Shown: positions 60,717 to 64,000 of the stretch, piece by piece
How positions within the stretch are numbered: position 1 is the first letter of the stretch
How the letters are laid out: the number at the start of each line of letters is the position of its first letter
Assembly: GCF_004364125.1 (NCBI RefSeq)
Contig: NZ_SNZV01000001.1
Span: 659,244-723,243, forward strand
Origin: Sphingobacterium paludis
Lineage (GTDB): Bacteria > Bacteroidota > Bacteroidia > Sphingobacteriales > Sphingobacteriaceae
Direction of reading: 5' to 3'
Length of the DNA: 64,000 nucleotides
The notes under the pieces: model-generated
Databases searched by the model: none
The model's input: the letters and a program-made list of their open reading frames with translations, nothing else
What the model was told of the DNA's origin: nothing
Position numbers and translations under genes: made by a program

Positions 60717-61988
60717 ATGGCAACTGTAAGTATGAAGGTGTTTGAACATCACAAAAAAGATGATGGCACCTACAACGTGAAAATTTGTGTACAACACAAA
60801 AGAAAAAGGAAGTATCTTGACACTGTTCATTACGTCGTCAGGAAACAGCTAACCAAAGATCTGAAAATTCGAGATCCGTTTGTCGCAGAAAAAGTCGAGA
60901 ATCAACTGCGCGATTATCGAAAAGCGATCAGTGAATTAGAAGGTAAGCTGGATTTTTTTACCGTTGAATCCTTAGTAGATTACCTACGTGATAAAAATGA
61001 GGATATCGATTTTATCAAATTTTGCAATGAGCACATTGAGCGTTTAAAGAAGGAAGGGAGGGAAGGTACATCTACAACCCACCGCATCGTTAAAAATAGC
61101 CTTATTGATTATTTTAAGCGTCAAACTATTTCCATCAATGATATTCATTCAAACATGTTAAAGTCCTATGAGAAGTTTCTACGATCGGAAAGGACAATGA
61201 AACGTATTAACCAACTGGGGAAGGAGGTTGTAACAACCAAGAAAGGTCTTGCCGATAGTGGTCTACATAATCATATGCGTGATCTGCGAACACTTTTCAA
61301 TGCGGCGAGGGATCGCTATAATAATGAAGATTTGGGTATTCATCGAATAAAACATTATCCTTTTAAAAACTATAAGGTCGGCTCTGCTCCGCTTACTCCT
61401 AAGAGGAATAATACATTGCAGCAGGTTGTAATGATAAAGAATTTGTCAGCGAAGGTTGGAAGCCGACTGGAATTAGCGAGGGATATATATCTACTTTCTT
61501 TCTACCAATGTGGTATGAACGCTGTTGACCTTTACAAATTGATGCCTCGGCATATTCAAAACGGGAGAATTGACTACAATCGATCCAAAACTAAAGGAAA
61601 GCGGAAAGATAATGCGTTTATTAGCATCAAAATTGCTGAGGATGCAAAGCCTTTGTTAGAAAAATATCTCGGACAACTCTCGACCCGATACAGCAAAACA
61701 AGTTCTCTTAACACCGCCCTAAGTAAAGGTATGAAGCAAATAAGCAGAAAACTTGGTATTCCTAAGTTAACTCTATATTGGGCAAGGCATACTTTCGCTA
61801 CCGTTGCGCGTAATACTTGCCGTATGCACAAAGACGATGTCGCAGAGGCAATGAATCATGTGGACGAGGGAAACAGAATGACTGATATCTACATTGCTAA
61901 AGATTGGGCTATTGTAGATGATGTACAGTCAGCTGTCTTAAATGCATTTAAGAAAGTTGAAGTGAAGCTTGGGAAAAATTCTAATTAG
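60717..61988 (+). CDS. tyrosine recombinase/integrase (Bacteroidota type)
   Basis: A 423-aa site-specific recombinase. An arm-type DNA-binding region (residues 1-90) and a SAM-like core-binding domain (95-200, with FIKFCNEHIERLKKEGREG) precede the catalytic domain. Box II reads LTLYWARHTFATVARN with R357 and H358; the next His is H381 (MNHVDEGNRMTDIYI) and the nucleophile is probably Y392. The usual first Arg (consensus RGMR) is replaced: FYQCGMNAVDLY has C265 there, a variant also known in IntDOT-like integrases. It should insert and excise the element that begins here. Immediate neighbours are a tRNA gene, two small genes and IS debris. Confidence 0.9.
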   Translation: MATVSMKVFEHHKKDDGTYNVKICVQHKRKRKYLDTVHYVVRKQLTKDLKIRDPFVAEKVENQLRDYRKAISELEGKLDFFTVESLVDYLRDKNEDIDFIKFCNEHIERLKKEGREGTSTTHRIVKNSLIDYFKRQTISINDIHSNMLKSYEKFLRSERTMKRINQLGKEVVTTKKGLADSGLHNHMRDLRTLFNAARDRYNNEDLGIHRIKHYPFKNYKVGSAPLTPKRNNTLQQVVMIKNLSAKVGSRLELARDIYLLSFYQCGMNAVDLYKLMPRHIQNGRIDYNRSKTKGKRKDNAFISIKIAEDAKPLLEKYLGQLSTRYSKTSSLNTALSKGMKQISRKLGIPKLTLYWARHTFATVARNTCRMHKDDVAEAMNHVDEGNRMTDIYIAKDWAIVDDVQSAVLNAFKKVEVKLGKNSN

Positions 61989-62151
61989 GTGTTCGCATCT
62001 ATGCTGTAAGAATGTGCATAATAGTATCCATGCATCTTTTTCTACTATGATTCGGGCGAACTAAGTATTTTCTATACCAATATCTTCAACTTGGTATGTT
62101 GCCATTAGCATGACGACGATCTTTACGTAGCATTACTTAATCACTTTTATT

Positions 62152-62430
62152 ATGAGAAATACGATAACCAAACTTTCGAATTTGTTTAAAGAAGCCGTCT
62201 TACAAGGAGTTGAAAATGTGATTTCAGAGGAGCAATTGTTTGCTAATATGCTCTCAAAAAATGAAGCCTACAAAGTGTATGGACGTAGCAATGTCGACCG
62301 ATGGCTGAAAGAAAAACTTATTAGTATTTCAACTATAGGAAAAAGAGGAATGATTGACCGGCATAAACTTGAGCAAGTTGCTGCGTGCAGTAATCGCTTT
62401 TCATATTTAATGACATGTGAAAGGAAATGA
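62152..62430 (+). CDS. small DNA-binding-like protein, paralogue 1
   Basis: A 92-aa protein. The core LSKNEAYKVYGRSNVDRWLKEKLISISTIGKRGMIDRHKLE has a helix-turn-helix feel (turn at GRSN, recognition helix NVDRWLKE), as in excisionase or MerR-like proteins from mobile elements. No domain is confirmed. It shares this core with the next gene (KSEAFKKYGRKNVEHWIEEGLI), so the two arose by duplication or belong to one family. Position 163 bp behind the integrase gene suggests a regulatory or directionality role, unproven. Confidence 0.6.
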   Translation: MRNTITKLSNLFKEAVLQGVENVISEEQLFANMLSKNEAYKVYGRSNVDRWLKEKLISISTIGKRGMIDRHKLEQVAACSNRFSYLMTCERK

Positions 62431-62476
62431 GGACATCGGGTGTTTTAACATATAGAATGTAAATTAGTAAACATAT

Positions 62477-62758
62477 ATGGAAGTAAAGCTAACTATTGAT
62501 CAATTACGGAGGCTTGTTGAATATTCAGCAAAATTGGGTGCGAAGATTATTCTTAGCAAATCTGGCGAAGTCAAACCATATCTAAAAAAATCGGAGGCAT
62601 TCAAGAAGTATGGCAGAAAGAATGTCGAACATTGGATAGAGGAGGGATTAATAACGCCTAGAAAGGATGGCGAATTTTCGGCAGCTTGGCGGATTGAGCT
62701 CTTGGAGATTGAATCTGTAAAATGCAGTATGGAATTGTCAAATCTCTTTTCGAAATAG
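62477..62758 (+). CDS. small DNA-binding-like protein, paralogue 2
   Basis: A 93-aa protein with the same core as paralogue 1 (LKKSEAFKKYGRKNVEHWIEEGLITPRKDG) after a different N-terminal helix (KLTIDQLRRLVEYSAKLGAKI). The pattern KxEAxKxYGRxNVxxWxxExLI is conserved between the two; flanks differ. The unequal N- and C-terminal parts imply separate targets or dimer partners. No known family is recognised. Gap to paralogue 1 is 46 bp, and a hairpin terminator follows 58 bp downstream. Confidence 0.6.
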   Translation: MEVKLTIDQLRRLVEYSAKLGAKIILSKSGEVKPYLKKSEAFKKYGRKNVEHWIEEGLITPRKDGEFSAAWRIELLEIESVKCSMELSNLFSK

Positions 62759-62787
62759 AAAATCTGAGCGTAGTTAATGAATAGGTT

Positions 62788-62808
62788 CGGGAGAGGGCGG
62801 GATTCGAA
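62788..62808 (-). repeat. 3' tRNA fragment, candidate attachment-site scar
   Basis: The minus strand reads TTCGAATCCCGCCCTCTCCCG, the T-loop, 3' T-stem and acceptor strand of a Ser-like tRNA. The rest of the T-stem (GACAG) does not pair, so the tRNA body is absent. This is what remains when an integrase target is displaced. Confidence 0.5.
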
Positions 62809-62815
62809 CTGTCTT

Positions 62816-62854
62816 AAATAACTTGTCTTTAGTTAGTTATTTTTGTTTTTTTTT
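62816..62854 (+). terminator. terminator after the small paralogue genes
   Basis: AAATAACT pairs with AGTTATTT, followed by TTTGTTTTTTTTT. It would end transcription coming from paralogue 2. Confidence 0.65.
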
Positions 62855-62861
62855 AACGGCA

Positions 62862-62901
62862 TTGCCACAATAGTGCCACAAATATTATCGCAATATTTGA
62901 A
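62862..62901 (+). promoter_or_regulatory. second paired-repeat site, upstream of the integrase remnant
   Basis: TTGCCACA-ATA-GTGCCACA (62862-62880) repeats the 60667 site with changed bases, and the inverted repeat CAAATATT-ATCGC-AATATTTG (62880-62900) follows. Nothing is coded here. The rest up to 63032 shows no feature. Confidence 0.5.
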
Positions 62902-63032
62902 AATTCTGCGACATCAAATAAATTGTCAAATTCTTACCCGGTTAATCTTTATTGAGTAAAGAACTAAATGTGATCTAATGATCTTTTAAAAATAGCAAAT
63001 ATAATTGGAGTCTGGCAATAGTTTAATTGAAG

Positions 63033-63225
63033 TAGTCAGGACTTAATTTGACAGTTGCAATAAATTAACAGCTGAAAATAGATTAGAGTTATGACAAAAC
63101 ATGAAAAACTCATCAAGAACAAACTGGGGGTTTCAGAGCTTGCCCAGCACTTAAGAAATGTATTAGGAACCTGTATTGTAGTGGGCTATTCTAAAGACAG
63201 TTTTTATCGGTTCAAAGAATTGTAA
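63033..63225 (+). mobile_element. truncated IS481-family insertion sequence, left part
   Basis: A 44-codon frame (63091-63225), MTKHEKLIKNKLGVSELAQH and then VVGYSKDSFYRFKEL, is the N-terminus of an IS481-type transposase. The left end, TAGTCAGGACTTAATTTGAC from 63033, looks like the IS481 terminal repeat. The frame stops exactly where integrase-like text starts, so the rest of the transposase is lost. Confidence 0.7.
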
Positions 63226-63905
63226 GCTGAATTTTTAATAGTTGAAACCTTAGTAGATTACTTGCGTGATAAAAATGTGGACATTGACTTTATCAAATCT
63301 TTCACCGGGCAAATAGAGCACTTGAAAAGGATGGGAGAGAGGGTAAATCTACAACCCACCGCATATTTAAAATAGCCTTATTGATTGTTTTAAGCGCCAA
63401 ACTGTTTGGATCAATGAGATTCATTCAAACATGCTTTAGTCTTATAAGAAGCTTTAAGATTGGAAAGGACAATAAAACCTGTTAACCAGCATGGGAAAGA
63501 AGTTGTTATAACCAAAAAAGATTTAGCTGATAGTGGTCTACATAACCATATGCGTTATTTCCGGAAAATTTTCAATGCTGCGAGAGATCGCTACGACAAT
63601 GAGGATTTAGGAGTCGTCGAATGAAAATTATGGTTTTAATAACTGTAAGATTGAATGTTCCTCGCTTAGACCTAAAAGGAATAATACACTGCAGCAGATT
63701 GTGATAATTAAGAATATGTCAGCGAAGTTCGGCAGCTGACTTGAGTTAGCCCGGGATTTATAATTACTTTCTTTTTGCGAACGTGGAATGAATGCTGTAG
63801 AACTTTACGAGTTGATGCTATTACATATCCAAGATGGTAGAATTTATTCCGATCGTTCCAAGGCTAAAGAAATGCACAAAGATAAAGCGCTTATTACTAT
63901 AAAAA
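63222..63905 (+). pseudogene. decayed second integrase (paralogue of the intact one)
   Basis: This stretch follows the intact integrase gene at the nucleotide level from GTAAGCTG (about 60943 in the intact gene) to about residue 306, for instance ACCTTAGTAGATTAC, CTACAACCCACCGCAT, ATTCATTCAAACATG, ATAGTGGTCTACATAA and TTCCAAGGCTAAAG. Single-base gains, losses and stops break the frame throughout. The catalytic Arg/His and Tyr parts are missing. The 5' edge is fused to an IS481 remnant, and the 3' edge abuts a possible IS end. Confidence 0.85.
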
Positions 63906-63910
63906 GAGAC

Positions 63911-64000
63911 TGTAACGCGAACTGTGTCAATGGAATAATTTGATAAGATTATTTATATTTAATTATTCAAACGATACGGTCATGAAACAACAGACCCCAT
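63911..64000 (+). mobile_element. possible left end of another insertion sequence
   Basis: The integrase similarity stops sharply at about 63905. The following GAGACTGTAACGCGAACTGT looks like a terminal repeat of the IS256 kind, and an ATG at 63982 opens MKQQTP before the window ends. The family cannot be confirmed without the rest. Confidence 0.35.

Overview
The window looks like chromosomal DNA of a member of the Bacteroidota, most likely Sphingobacteriaceae (Sphingobacterium or a close relative). The signs are TAnnTTTG-type promoter cores instead of E. coli -10 boxes, a DUF3822-rsmD-coaD cluster, a DUF4296 lipoprotein gene next to mutS2, an Oar-like TonB-dependent receptor, many small lipoproteins, and intergenic low-complexity and interspersed repeats typical of this group. 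The genus is an inference; no rRNA operon is present to confirm it.

Layout. 0-6.2 kb: the end of a LutA-like Fe-S protein gene, a Tat-exported TIM-barrel protein and three consecutive POT peptide-transporter genes, with strong terminators after the first two. 6.4-12.1 kb: a polyprenol-phosphate mannosyltransferase, ruvB, a RecD-like helicase with a small helical partner (minus strand), and DUF3822-rsmD-coaD. 12.1-19.2 kb, mostly minus strand: a DbpA-like RNA helicase, an outer-membrane barrel, dnaJ, grpE, ftsE, a small conserved protein and a LuxC-type acyl-CoA reductase, with a ferredoxin gene diverging from the last. 19.4-28.5 kb: a dicarboxylate/amino-acid symporter, arginine decarboxylase diverging from argS, two oxidoreductases, RNase P RNA (rnpB) and an NtrC-type regulator. 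28.5-46.1 kb: an ATP-cone/nuclease-fold fusion, a LuxE-like protein, fabG, mqo, a TPP riboswitch leading a pnuC-family gene and an acyl-CoA-dehydrogenase-like gene, a luciferase-like monooxygenase, a methyltransferase, lysC, a YggS-type protein and mutS2. 46.1-54.5 kb: two repeat-rich intergenic regions holding related elements in opposite orientation; between them lie an esterase, an MgtC-like protein, a large TonB-dependent receptor and a LOG-family enzyme. 54.5-60.4 kb (minus strand): recR, an MFS transporter, a two-gene 5'-nucleotidase, a PQQ-type sugar dehydrogenase and a HAD phosphatase.

60.45-64 kb is a mobile-DNA junction. A CAT-anticodon tRNA is followed by a tyrosine recombinase, two small paralogous DNA-binding-like proteins, a 3' tRNA fragment that may be an attachment-site scar, a truncated IS481 transposase fused to the decayed remains of a second, related integrase, and possibly the left end of another insertion sequence. 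The window ends inside this region, so the cargo of any element lies further right.

No recognisable defence system or biosynthetic cluster is present. The most unusual signals are (a) a paired-repeat site in front of the integrase, with a second copy that differs by matching changes in both halves and stands about 360 bp upstream of the integrase remnant; (b) an interspersed intergenic repeat family whose hairpin stem appears to covary between copies, together with a 96-bp tandem array; and (c) an acyl-CoA-dehydrogenase-like gene overlapping a pnuC-family gene downstream of a TPP riboswitch.
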